From assembly GCF_000227135.1 (NCBI RefSeq), contig NC_018235.1, positions 62,001 through 126,000 on the forward strand: DNA of 64,000 bases, in the 5' to 3' direction. This DNA comes from Leishmania donovani. Its lineage: Eukaryota > Euglenozoa > Kinetoplastea > Trypanosomatida > Trypanosomatidae. Shown here piece by piece: positions 1 through 10,154 of this stretch (within the stretch, counting starts at the first letter, position 1; each line of letters starts with the position of its first letter). Made by a program: the position numbers and the translations under genes. The notes under the pieces were generated by a model, which saw nothing but the letters and a program-made list of their open reading frames with translations, did no database searches and had not been told where the DNA came from.

Positions 1-241
1 TGCCTTCGGGGTGGGCGCACGCGTGCGTGCCTTTGATTTCGTCTTCCCTTTTTTTATTGGTTGCTCGTTCTCCTTCCGTTCTTTTACTTCTGCCGCCGCT
101 GCGCCGCTGTCGCTGCCTCTCGGTCCCCTCTCTTTCTCGCTCCCTCTTCGTCCCTCGGCTCTTTTCTCGCCTCCTTTCTCTTGAACGTGCGCGCGTGCGT
201 GTGTGCGACACGTTTTTCCGCCATCCATGCTCACTCCAGCC
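1..241 (+). other. Pyrimidine-rich leader region before the LRR gene
   Basis: No gene is seen here. About 45-180 is strongly C/T-rich. The first AG after the tract is at 238-239, only two bases before the ATG at 242. This looks like the upstream spacer of the next gene with a possible spliced-leader acceptor, though the real acceptor could lie to the left of the window. Confidence 0.5.
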
Positions 242-2176
242 ATGTTCGAGCTTCTTTTGAGCTTCTCGCCACAGCCGCCCCGCGCTATGCTTGCGGCTGG
301 TCCAGGCGCGCGATGCGCCACGGAGCGACGCTGTTGCGTGGGTTCAAGCAGCACTCTCAGCTTCACGGTAGAGCGCGTTCCTGCTCGTTACGCGCGTGAG
401 CGAGGTGTCTGCCTCGCACCCGCAGCCGGCGTACGGGAGGTGATGGTGGTAACGTGTTGTGCTGCCGGTCGCAAGGATGGCGCGCAGGCTGCGCTGGAGG
501 TGGGCATGTGGTGGGTCGACCGCTGCCTCAGCACGGCCGTGCAGCAAGCGGCTGGAGGGACGGCGGTGCTGTTTTGTTGTATGAAGATTGTGGACGTGGC
601 AGTGGAGCGGCTAACGCTCTACTCAAGTGAGGACTCGCCGCTCCCTGCATCATCGGCCATCGGGCGTATGCGCATGCCTCGGCATTTCTTTGGGCTTCAG
701 CTGTTTCGCCTTGGAGAACTGCGTCATGTGCAGCTCTCCCCGTCAGTGCGGCGGCTGGTCGTCGAGGTTGACGTCCGATCGTGCCTGCGTTGGCCCCAGT
801 CGGAGGTGAACAACTTCCTAGCCAGCTTGCAGTCCCCGCTGCGTGCGGTTCATGTAGCAACGTGCTCCGTATCTCCCGTGAAGCTGCTGAACAAGTTTCA
901 CGCATCTCTACGTGTTCTGTACTTGTTCCGTCGAACAACCACTGTCCGCGACCCCACAGACACTCGAGTGCCTGTCAACATAGAGGACGAGGAGTACGAG
1001 GAAGAAGAGAGCAACACCAGCCCATCTCTGACGCCTGCCATGGATGCGCCCGCCACGGCGCAACACGCGAGCCAGCTCCCTGCGGCGGTGCACGGGGTCG
1101 CACAGCTGTCACCCATAGCGCGGACGGTGACACCGCAGTCGACATCGACCACCTCGACAACTGCCACCGGGGCGCGAAGCCGGCGGACAAGGCGTCTGCG
1201 CCTCTCCTCTGCCGCCGCGGCTGCACCGGTGCTTGAGGAGCTCCACGTGACGAGCTCGGCCCGGCGCTCGTTGCCCCGCTGGGTGGAGACGTGCACGCGC
1301 CTGAAACACATCACGCTGCGCAACTGCGCCTACAACCGAGTGGACTCGCTCCGTTTTGCCCTCAAGCTCACAAGCATCTTGCTCGACGGATGCGCGAGTT
1401 TTGTTGGGTTCGACTGCTTGTGTGGCTTTCCGGAACTGCGGTCGGTAACCGTGAAGAACTGCGGGCTTTTGCGTGATCTCTCGTGGGTGCCGCGGCTGAG
1501 GGGTTCGCTGTCCTACCTGTGCATTCACCACCTGTCGCCGGCGTCGATCACCGCGTTTGCGTCCGCCTCCTGTCTCGGGATGGGTCTGAGCGGGCTTGAG
1601 GAGCTCAATCTCTCCATACCGAGCCTGCACGCACTGCGGTCGTTTGTGGCGCACTCCTCCGCCACACTGCGTGAGTTGACGCTCTTCACGTGCATGAGCT
1701 TGAGCGGCTTTTCAGACCTTCCCGCGCTGCCCGCCTTGGAGAAGGTGGTGATCACCGGCAACTGCCACATGCAGAACTTTTTGTGGTTGTCGAGGTCGCC
1801 TCGTGTTGTCGAGGTGCGTGCAACGCAGTGCTCGCAGCTGATGTCCTTGACAGGACTCGACGCGCTGCATCAGCTGCGCTTACTCGACGTCAATGGGTGC
1901 CAACGCGTTCGCACCATCGCCCCGCTCGCTGAGTGCGTTTCGCTGACGTACCTGGACGTGTCGCACTGCGGTCTGCTGACGAGAGTATCAGTGCTTGAAA
2001 AGCTCCCATGTCTCCAGTGCGTGTTGATGCGCAACTGCACGTCGCTGGTAAAGGACTTCGGGTGGATCGAGGCCTGTCCGAAGCTGGTGGAGCTCATGGT
2101 GCCTGGACCGTCGTGGGTCGAGGCGGCGAGGGGTGTGCTGCGTCGCCTCGGCCGCCGTAATGTAGTTCTTCGCTGA
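242..2176 (+). CDS. Leucine-rich repeat protein
   Basis: A 644-residue protein if the first ATG after the pyrimidine tract is used. The frame is open further upstream without a better ATG, and later in-frame ATGs at 287 and 443 are alternatives, so the N-terminus is uncertain. The middle (about residues 245-265) is acidic, with Asp/Glu runs, followed by a Ser/Thr/Ala-rich stretch. From about residue 330 to the end there are irregular leucine-rich repeats of the form LEELxL, LRSVTVKNCG, LRLLDVNGCQ and LTYLDVSHCG. The xxNC/xxGC ends resemble the Cys-containing subtype of LRR common in kinetoplastids. Family knowledge: such repeats form a solenoid for protein binding. No enzymatic domain, signal peptide or membrane segment is evident. 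The specific role is unknown. Confidence 0.8.
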   Translation: MFELLLSFSPQPPRAMLAAGPGARCATERRCCVGSSSTLSFTVERVPARYARERGVCLAPAAGVREVMVVTCCAAGRKDGAQAALEVGMWWVDRCLSTAVQQAAGGTAVLFCCMKIVDVAVERLTLYSSEDSPLPASSAIGRMRMPRHFFGLQLFRLGELRHVQLSPSVRRLVVEVDVRSCLRWPQSEVNNFLASLQSPLRAVHVATCSVSPVKLLNKFHASLRVLYLFRRTTTVRDPTDTRVPVNIEDEEYEEEESNTSPSLTPAMDAPATAQHASQLPAAVHGVAQLSPIARTVTPQSTSTTSTTATGARSRRTRRLRLSSAAAAAPVLEELHVTSSARRSLPRWVETCTRLKHITLRNCAYNRVDSLRFALKLTSILLDGCASFVGFDCLCGFPELRSVTVKNCGLLRDLSWVPRLRGSLSYLCIHHLSPASITAFASASCLGMGLSGLEELNLSIPSLHALRSFVAHSSATLRELTLFTCMSLSGFSDLPALPALEKVVITGNCHMQNFLWLSRSPRVVEVRATQCSQLMSLTGLDALHQLRLLDVNGCQRVRTIAPLAECVSLTYLDVSHCGLLTRVSVLEKLPCLQCVLMRNCTSLVKDFGWIEACPKLVELMVPGPSWVEAARGVLRRLGRRNVVLR

Positions 2177-4889
2177 TGCGAGCCAAGAGAATGCTGGGGG
2201 ACGAGTGACGCAGGATCAGAAGACGAAGAACGACCATCACGGTTCTTTACCTTCACCCCTCTGCCTCCTGGTCACCTTCACGAAAAGGTGATGGTCGGTG
2301 GTGGTGTTGGCGGGAGGAGGGAGGGATGCAGCCACAGCAGCTGCGAGCGAAGGAATAAGAGAGGTGGATTGCTGGCGGCGTTCTGACCCTCCCTCCCCCC
2401 GCCCCGCTTTAGTTGTCATTGCTTCCGTCCTCGTCCCTTCCACCGCTGCCTCACCGCCGCACTCCTCCTCTGCTGTCCACCACGAGCGCGTCTGCGTTCG
2501 GATTTCGTTCCTCATCTTCCTCGTTCTCCCTCCTCTAGAAGTAAATTGCAGAGATGAGGCGAGAAGAACACGCCCTCCTCCTCTCCCATTCGCACATCGG
2601 CTGTGCCGTGCATATCGTGTTTTCCGCACGGCAGCAGATGATGTTGCCACCGTCGCTGTCGATTGCCCGTGTCATGGTCTCCTGCCGCCCTCTCTGCCCC
2701 TTACCTCTCTGTCTTGTTTACCTTCTTCCCCTCTTTCGATGCAGCTCCGCATTATCATCGCGCTCCTTCGCGTCATCTAGTTTTTGTTCGTTGTTCTCCT
2801 GGCACACGCACGTGCGCATCTGTGTGTGCATGCACGTGTTCTCACCTCCAGCCTGCGTTGACCCCTCCCCTCTTCCCCCGTTTTCTTGTGTCGTTCCTCC
2901 CCCCCTCCACAAACACCGCCTTCTCACCGTGTTCCTTCTCTGATCTATCAGTGCCCTTCATATGTTCTAAAGTCTTGTTTGCTGGCCTGTGTGTCTGCAC
3001 GTGTTACGCTAGCGTTCTTCTCCCTCCCTCTCCCTCGCCACATCAGCGCGTAAGTCGTGGAGAAGATCTCCACGAGTGCGTGGCTCATATGTGCCCGAGA
3101 GCTTCTCGTTCTTTCTCCCTCTTCTCCGCTTATTGATGTTGAGCTCCATTGCTGTACCGAACGCTTGCTATGCGCCTCTTGTTTCCCTGCGTCTGTCTGT
3201 ATTTCTGTGTCTGTGCGTGTGTGTGTGTGTGGGGGGGGGGTCAGACACAATCTCTATCTCTTGCTGTTGTTGTTCGCTCGCTCTCGTAATTCGGCTGCTC
3301 CCCTCTCCCTCTCTCGAGCTTTTTGTTGCTGCTTGCGCTTGTCTGCGCCGCGCACCCGCACCTCCGACCTTACAAACATACACACACATAAATCAGCTGT
3401 GAGGGCCGGCTCCAGCTTTCTCTCTCCTCCTCCCTCTTCGTGTCTGGTTCATTGTCTTCCCTTCCCTACCACCACCTCTTCATTTTGTTTCCGCCTGTGC
3501 GTGTGTCATGCTCGTCTAACTGTGCCCGGAGGAGGGCGTACCCACTCCCCTCGACTTCCCTGCGCCTCGCCCCTTCCTTTGGGTTCTTCCTATCCTCGGC
3601 GATATACATCACGCACATTCACGCGCTCCCCCTTCCTCCGGATAGCCTCACGAGGTCGTGCGTGCGCGCGTGCGTCACTCAAGCGAAACGGACCTCCTCA
3701 ACGTCCCTCGCACCTCGCTCACTCACTCTCCTCTTCTCCATCCACCGCCTCCCTCCCCTCCCCCAATCCCGCGCCTTCATTTCTTTGACAGCAAACAATG
3801 AGGGTGCTTCTGTGCGGGAGTGAAAGGAGGGAAGGGGGAGGGCGGAGGGGATACGCGTTGATGGCCTGCGTGTCTATGCGCTCCCGTGTATCGGCGTGTC
3901 TCGGCGTGGGTGCTCGGGGCCGACGCGAGGTGGCGGCGGCCGAGTAGCCACACAAAAGCCGAGATGGGGCGTACAACACCGGGTGGCGAAGGACGGGCGA
4001 AGGGGTAGGGTTTGTGTGAGTATATGGCGACGGAAGGCGGTGCTCTTCTCTATTTTGTTCGGCTTCTTCGGTCTTCGCAGCGAAGGAGGAGAAAGAGTGA
4101 GGTGGCTATTCAATAAGGAGGGGAGGGGAGAATGTGGGGAGATGGATCGGCGCAGGAGCATGACGTGAAGAAGCTTGTTCTTCGTCTCTGTCTTTTGTGG
4201 CCGCCTCGTATCTCTTTCTCTCTCTTCCTCTCCAGGGCTACACATCACAGCTGCGGTCTGTCAACCTCTCTCCTCATTGTCCTTCCTCATTCCTCGTTGT
4301 CCTCTGAACAACACACGCATATAGAGCCCAATCATGAGCCCGCAGTTGATTTCTTGTCCTTTCTTGTTTTTATTATCTGCGAGAGTTTCTCGTGCCTCGC
4401 TTGGCCGTGCGGCTGCCCTCGCTCTTACCTTTGCCGCTAACTGCGGCGCACGTGAGGTGAGAGCACGTCACATTCGCGCGCGTACTGTGCATGATGGAAC
4501 GGTGTAGTACGTGCGCACGCATGTCTCTCTCTCTGCATATGGATGCCTTCGCAGGCATTGCCTTGCCGGCGTCGCCTCATCTCCTCCCCCCTCCACAGCT
4601 GCGTGAGTGTCTTTAGCTGCTTTTATTATTCGTTTTCTACTTCTCTATGCTGGTTGTTGCCAGTATCATATATAACGTTTTTCGTGGCCCTGTCTCCCCG
4701 CCGCCGCCGCCGCTGACGCCCCCCCGAACCCCTCTCTTCCCTTGTCTTGCTCTACAGCTCACGCGCCCAGCTTCCCTCGCTGGGTGTGTGCGTCTCTCTC
4801 TGTCCGTCTGCCGGTGCCGCTGATGCTTCCAAAACGGCCGCTTCTTCTTTTCCTCCTCTTCCTCAATGTTCATCCGTTGGTCTCCTCAC
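2177..4889. other. Gene-free spacer, left part (no gene seen)
   Basis: About 2.7 kb without a convincing gene. It is dominated by C/T-rich tracts, with a (TG)n-G10 tract at 3217-3240 and a purine-rich patch around 3820-4150. Frames here give Ser/Arg/Pro/Leu/Cys-rich translations typical of non-coding Leishmania sequence. It probably holds the 3' UTR of the LRR gene. Confidence 0.6.
3217..3240. repeat. (TG)n followed by a ten-G run
   Basis: Simple repeat: alternating TG to 3230, then ten G from 3231 to 3240. It lies in the spacer. Confidence 0.9.
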
Positions 4890-5560
4890 CTCCTGATGAT
4901 GCGGGGACCACCTCCATGCGTCGTCTCATACAGGGTCCAGTGCCCACCCCCCACTGAGAGGGGGAAGCCGAGCAGCCGGCACAGCCTGACGTCCGGGTGC
5001 GACTGCGGGCTTTTGGGGTCCGCGGACATGCCTGGAGTGGGCGCTGTGCCGGAGGGGACCTGCGGCCTTGCTCAGCTTCGTACCAGCTCACCATGAATCG
5101 TGCCAGCAAGTCAGGAAAGGCAAACATCTCCTGCATCCGACCAGGTCTGCACTGATGAGGCGCAGATGTCGGAAGCACGACGAGAGCACCCTCGAGTTGC
5201 ACCATCGAGCCCTCAAGACCCCCATGTGGAGAATCACCACACCACATTGTGGGATGCCGCGGCCTGAAGCGAGTGAGGGGGAGAAGAAAGTCACACAGAC
5301 AAAATGTGCAGGGTCTCAGGAGGCCCTGACGTTAAGCTGGCCAGCACCCTCTGGGTGCTCATCCGGCATGCACCTGGACCCGCCCACGGCTACCTGCGCG
5401 ACAGAGACGCCCCCGCCTCCGTCCTCGAGCAGGCACCCTAGAGGCGGTCCGCCTGGATCCACGGCATAAAGCGCACCCCAGGTCCGTGTGGCACCGACCG
5501 CGCAGCACGCATCCGACAAGGGAGCGAGGAAGGAGAGGGAGAGAGGAGGCTGCTAGACGC
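4890..5560 (+). repeat. SIDER-like degenerate retroposon relic (copy A)
   Basis: Sequence character changes abruptly from C/T-rich spacer to mixed, GC-rich, non-coding sequence for about 670 bases, then ends in a purine-rich stretch. A block at about 4933-4975 (CAGGGTCCAGTGCCCACCCC, then GGGGAAGCCGAG) matches by eye a block at about 43263-43305 in copy B. Family knowledge: SIDER elements are roughly 550-base degenerate retroposon remnants in Leishmania 3' UTRs that influence mRNA stability and translation. Size, location and repetition fit, but the family consensus could not be compared, and the boundaries are approximate. Confidence 0.5.
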
Positions 5561-6123
5561 ATGGCCCGGCTCGACGGCAGGAAGGCTCGCCATAGAGGAG
5601 GCGGATGTAACTGTGGTGCAGCAGAGGGCCACGTGCGTTGTAGCTGTGTGCGTGTGTGTAATGCGTCTGTTTTGCTGTAACTTGCTTTGCGGTGGCGGAA
5701 TGGACACGATGGAGAAGACAGATATGGTCCGCCCCTCTCAGCTTCTGTGTGCCGCACGCATACCCAAGGACAGGCACACGTGCGCGCACGGCACCGAAGT
5801 GTTCCATGCCGTTTGTCCGCGTTCCCCTTCTGTTTTTTTTTTGTTGTTGTTGTTTGCTTGAGAGACCTTGAACGCACGTCGATGTCCGCGTGTGTGCGCG
5901 CGCGCTCATCCATGCAGTGTGGCGTCGCTGGTCTCGTTTCGTTTTCACCGTGACCTCTTTTCGATTCCTGACTTCTAATATCTCTTTATTAGCTGATCAC
6001 GGCATCAGCGCGGCTCTAAAAGGAGTGTGGTGGGTGGCCTTCAATGTGTTTGTGTGCGGACGCTCTACCTCCGCGCATCCTTATCGTCTCTCTCTCTCTG
6101 GCATTGAGTTGCTCCCCTCGCTC

Positions 6124-6141
6124 CACACACACACACACACA
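6124..6141. repeat. (CA)9 microsatellite
   Basis: Perfect alternating CA tract in spacer, followed by CCA triplets. Confidence 0.9.
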
Positions 6142-7839
6142 TCCCCTTACCACCACCACCACCACTACCTATCGCCTCCCCCCTCTCCCCCACTCCTTCC
6201 TTTCTGGTTTTCGCTCTGTGATCTTGTTGATTTCATATTGCGCGTATTTTTATTTTTGTTTTTGTTCTTGAGCCTCGCTGCCCTTCTGTGTTCTCCCTTT
6301 CTTCCTTCTTCTCCCTCTGCCTCCGGCGGTGCGCCTGTGCGCTGGTGCAACTTCTTTTCGCCCCTTCAAGGCCTGTGTTGATGGCCATCCCCTCCCGACC
6401 CTCTCCCACGCACGCACGACCGCAGCATTCTTCTCCCTCCTTTTCGTCCTCAAGATACGGTCCACGATGAGCGCCACCTCCGCCTTCACGTTTTTGTCTC
6501 CGTGCTCCCCCGCTGTGGTTTGCTCAGCAAGAACACAAGCGATAGATGGTGACCGACAGACAAGAACAACAGCACATCAGACCTTTCTTGTACGCCCGTC
6601 ATGCGTGCCTGCCCACGCGTGCACCATCAACCGCAACTTTAGGTGATCACAGAGAGAGAGCGAGGCGCAAGTGCTGATGCCGGCGCATGCGGGTTTCTGT
6701 GCGTGCGTGCGTGTGCAGTCGTGCCGCGCTGCCCCACCCCACTCACCACCTTGCTTCCCTCCTCAACGAAGGTCTGCGCGCTCACTCGGCACTCTCCGCA
6801 TACCGTCACACGTGTGTCTGTGTGTGTGTGTAAGCATCAGCCATATACACAGACACAGCTGTCATTCTCCACCACCACCAGCACTGCGACGCATGTGGAG
6901 AAACCCCGCACTCCTTCCGTTTTCGTGTCGGTGCAATCGATGCCATTCCATCAGTCACTGCCAAGGGTGCCGGTACCACGCGCTTCGCAGCACCGTCGCT
7001 TGAGCGAACGGAAGTAGACACACAGGATTGTAGACGTCGACTCGGCCGGCCATCGTTCACCTGATACGCACGCGTGTGCAACGAATTTAGCGCACCGGCA
7101 CGACGGCGATACGGCGTGAGCGCTCCACCCAAAGAGGGCCAATCGAGGGTGCAACGAAGCGCGAGACAGCGGGAGAGTGTGCGAGTCAATATGGATAACG
7201 GTCTGTCTCACGGACGCAGGTACCTATCTGATCTGCGCTGGCTCCTCTGCATGTTATCTGCCCATTCCCCCCCCCCCCTTAGGGGCCGACGAGGTTGTGC
7301 CTCCACGTTCCTCTCTCTATGTCTGACGCTGGATGCCATGTTGTGCTCACTTCGTTCTCTGCTGCTTCTGGTGTGTCTCTCTCGGTGTGTCTCTCACGCG
7401 CTCACGCTGCGTTTCCGCTCTCGTTTCTGCGCCCCCCCCCCCGTCTCACGCTGCGCGGCAGCGTTTCTTGTTCCCCGTTTCGTCAGCTTCGCGCACTCTC
7501 TCACAAGCGCGTTACTCGTCGCCTCCCTCTTCCTTTTCTCGTCGTCGTCGTCTCAGCCCTCTCTCCCTCAGTCGCCTCCCCGCAGACACATTTTGCAGCT
7601 GCCACGACAGCTTGACTAGCTCTCCTGCCCGTGTGTCCCCCCATCGTGTGCTAGACCTCACCAGAAGCGAAGACGGATTGTGCGGGTCTGTGCGTGCGTG
7701 TGGTGTGTGTGCCAGTGCCCCTTCCCCCCCCCTCTGCAAATTACACGCCCACATCACGCACCGCTACACAACTCGAGAGCGCAGGATTCGCGCGTCGGCG
7801 CCATAGTAGAATGAGCCAGGCGATCTGATAGTCGTCGCC

Positions 7840-7900
7840 CACCGTTGCTCTCTCTCTCTCTTCCCTCATTCCTTCTCTCGTGCGGCTCGTTATCCGTCAG
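7840..7900 (+). promoter_or_regulatory. Predicted spliced-leader acceptor of the gamma-CA-like gene
   Basis: A CT-rich tract (about 7845-7885) is followed by AG at 7899-7900. From there to the ATG at 8166 there is no other ATG, giving a plausible 265-base 5' UTR. A second tract at 8041-8084 followed by AG at 8159-8160 is an alternative that would leave a 5-base leader. Confidence 0.45.
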
Positions 7901-8165
7901 CTGCACGTCTTAGGTAGGCAGGCACTTAGGTAGTCGTGCCATTCATTTCATTCTGGTCGACGTGTACACTTGAGGTCGTGCAAGACAGCGCTGTCGCTTC
8001 TCTCGTTACGAGTGTTCGGTTCAGCGGCTGAACTCCACGGCGCCCCCCTCCCCTCCCCCTCCCTCGCACCCTCCCTCCCTCCGCGTTCGCGTGCGTGGGG
8101 GGGCGCATCTCTCCGCGTCTCTCTGGCGCTGTGGCCTTGCTGCACACGTGGCGGATTCAGCAACC

Positions 8166-9050
8166 ATGCCGAGAAACGCGACGACCGTGCCGGGGTTCTT
8201 CCCCTATTTCGGGTTCATGCTGAAGGACGTCGGCAGCCGCCTCTCTATAATCTCGCATTACATGCAGACGAAGCGACACCCTTACCCGATGATGCGGCAC
8301 CAGAACGTCCGCGCCTACCGCGGCATGCTGCCCTGGACGCAGGACGCTTGCTTCATTGCGCCGAACGCGTTTGTTGTGGGCAACGTGGTGCTCGGCCACG
8401 ACACGGCAATCTTCTACCACTCGGTGCTGCGCAACTACCACACGAAAAGCGCCACCATCCTCGGCGATCACACGGTTGTCATGGACCGCACGACGCTGAT
8501 GGGGCAGATCCGCGTTGGGCAAAGTACGTACATCGGTGCCGGCGCCACCCTCGACTGCTGCGAGGTGCACGACAACGTGTACGTCGGCCCTGGAGCCTCC
8601 ATCGCGCTCGGCGCCGTCGTCGAGAACGGCGCGATTGTTGCGGCCGGCTCGGCTGTGCCGAAGGACGCGCGGGTGTACGCGGGAGAGCTGTGGGCGGGCA
8701 ATCCAGCGCAGAAAATCGCAGATGTCAGCCCGGCCCAGTCAAGCGAGGTGCAGCACATGGTGCATGACCAGATCCAGGTGGGCAAGGCGCACCTCCAGGC
8801 GATCCGCGACCACGTCGAGCAAACGAAGGAGCTCGACGTGAACTGGCTGAACGAGGCGGTTACGATGATGGAGGCGCAGCAGCAGCAGATGTCCATCAAG
8901 CTGCCGATGGAGATCCCGCTGGAGGCGCGGCGGTTCCTGCAGCCGCGTGTGCACATGCGCCGCCCGGAGATGCACATGCGCATGTCCTACCCGGTCAACC
9001 GCACCGCGCCGTGGATGCCAAAGTCTGGCGACCAGACCGCGAACGTGTAA
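8166..9050 (+). CDS. Gamma-carbonic-anhydrase-like left-handed beta-helix protein
   Basis: A 294-residue protein; 8166 is the first ATG in the open frame. Residues about 50-185 contain hexapeptide-repeat sequence (NAFVVGNVVLGH, YIGAGATL, YVGPGASIALGA, NGAIVAAGSAVP) ending in GELWAGNPAQKIAD, the family hallmark. Family knowledge: gamma-CA homologues are trimeric and in plants, protists and trypanosomatids form part of mitochondrial complex I. By eye the active-site histidines of true enzymes are not conserved: the GHGAVLHG-type segment reads YIGAGATLDCC (about residues 122-132), with Ala and Asp where metal-binding His are expected. A structural rather than catalytic role is therefore likely. 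A C-terminal extension of about 90 residues contains a helix with a QQQQ run and a Met/Arg-rich tail. Mitochondrial location is inferred from the family. Confidence 0.87.
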   Translation: MPRNATTVPGFFPYFGFMLKDVGSRLSIISHYMQTKRHPYPMMRHQNVRAYRGMLPWTQDACFIAPNAFVVGNVVLGHDTAIFYHSVLRNYHTKSATILGDHTVVMDRTTLMGQIRVGQSTYIGAGATLDCCEVHDNVYVGPGASIALGAVVENGAIVAAGSAVPKDARVYAGELWAGNPAQKIADVSPAQSSEVQHMVHDQIQVGKAHLQAIRDHVEQTKELDVNWLNEAVTMMEAQQQQMSIKLPMEIPLEARRFLQPRVHMRRPEMHMRMSYPVNRTAPWMPKSGDQTANV

Positions 9051-10154
9051 GCGACAGCGGCGCAGCAGGTTGCTGGCTCTGTACATGTATGTTTCAATGA
9101 CACCTTGGCGTCCGTGTGGCGGGAGGACTCCTCAGTCGGTTCTCTTTGGCTGTGTCTCTGCCTGTGCAAGCGGGTGCTTGCTCAGTACGTGAACGGCGTG
9201 CTTTCTTTCTCTTCTCCTCTTGGTCTTGTTATCGCTACAGGAAGTCGCTCAAGTCGGTGGTCGAGGACGGATATGAAGTCGTGGGCTCGGACGTCTCTCC
9301 ATCCCTCCCGCCGGGTAAACGCCGGGCTGCTGCTGCGGCGGCTGGTCGCGGCACTGCAGCACATGGGTCGAAGGCGAAGACCAAAGGGCAGTACAAAAAC
9401 CAACCGCGGCTCGTGCCATCAGTGGCGTACGAGACAAGAAGGGGTGAGGAAAACCAAAGAAGGCGACGGCGGCTGTGGCGGTGGTGTCGCGCGTACAACG
9501 CCACGGGAGATGGTACGCACGCTCTCCGCCGCACCTCCTCCTTGGTGTCTGATAAAGAGGAGGAGCAGTGCGGGACTGCCTTCGCGTGACCGAGAGGCGT
9601 CCTTCTCGGACTTTACGTGGCGCCAGAGCGCCTTCTTGCTCTCTCTCCCCCTCAGCCTCCTCCGTGCCTGTGCGACTCTGCGTAGTGGATGCGTGCTCTA
9701 CCGTTGCCTCACCAGCCGGCTGATCGCCTGTCCATTTACCTCTCTCTTCCCCTCGCGAACCCCTCGATCGCACGTGACACGGCTGTCTTCACGTGCGTCG
9801 CGTCTCTCGTTCTCGTGCCGTCGGTGTGTGGTCACCACAAGCACAGCCGGCGGTGTGGCCGATGCATCTGTCTTCGCCCCCTCACCCTCCCTCCCCCTCT
9901 CGCTCCGATCCGCGCGGCCGCCGTCCTATCCTTCAGCCGACCGCAGTAGGTGGGGCGTGTTCTCGTATCGTATCCTGCCGCTCTGGTGTGCGTGCCGCCC
10001 TCTGCTGCCAGCTTCGACTTGCCCGGTCGCATCACGGGTCGTCCCTGGGCTTCCTTTGCTTCGTCACTGCCACCAGCATCTTGCCTGCGTTTCTCACGAA
10101 CATCGTGTACATCTCACTTCTGCGCTCCTCCCGGGCGCGTCGTTGTGAGCGACC
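9051..10154. other. Spacer between gamma-CA-like and membrane-protein genes (no gene seen)
   Basis: 1.1 kb. C/T-rich stretches are frequent, especially about 9640-9930 and 10070-10135. No supported coding frame. Confidence 0.55.

Larger units (their letters stand above)
5561..8165. other. Gene-free spacer, right part, and 5' leader of the gamma-CA-like gene
   Basis: About 2.6 kb without a supported gene. It contains a (CA)n tract at 6124-6141 and several polypyrimidine tracts. The part after 7900 is probably the 5' UTR of the following gene and contains no ATG before 8166. Confidence 0.6.

Noticed and set aside
3057..3788. 243-codon frame in the 6-kb spacer
   Set aside because: Starts at a non-ATG codon, translation is Ser/Cys/Arg/Leu/Pro-rich from TG and CT repeats, and no motif or membrane pattern beyond composition is seen.
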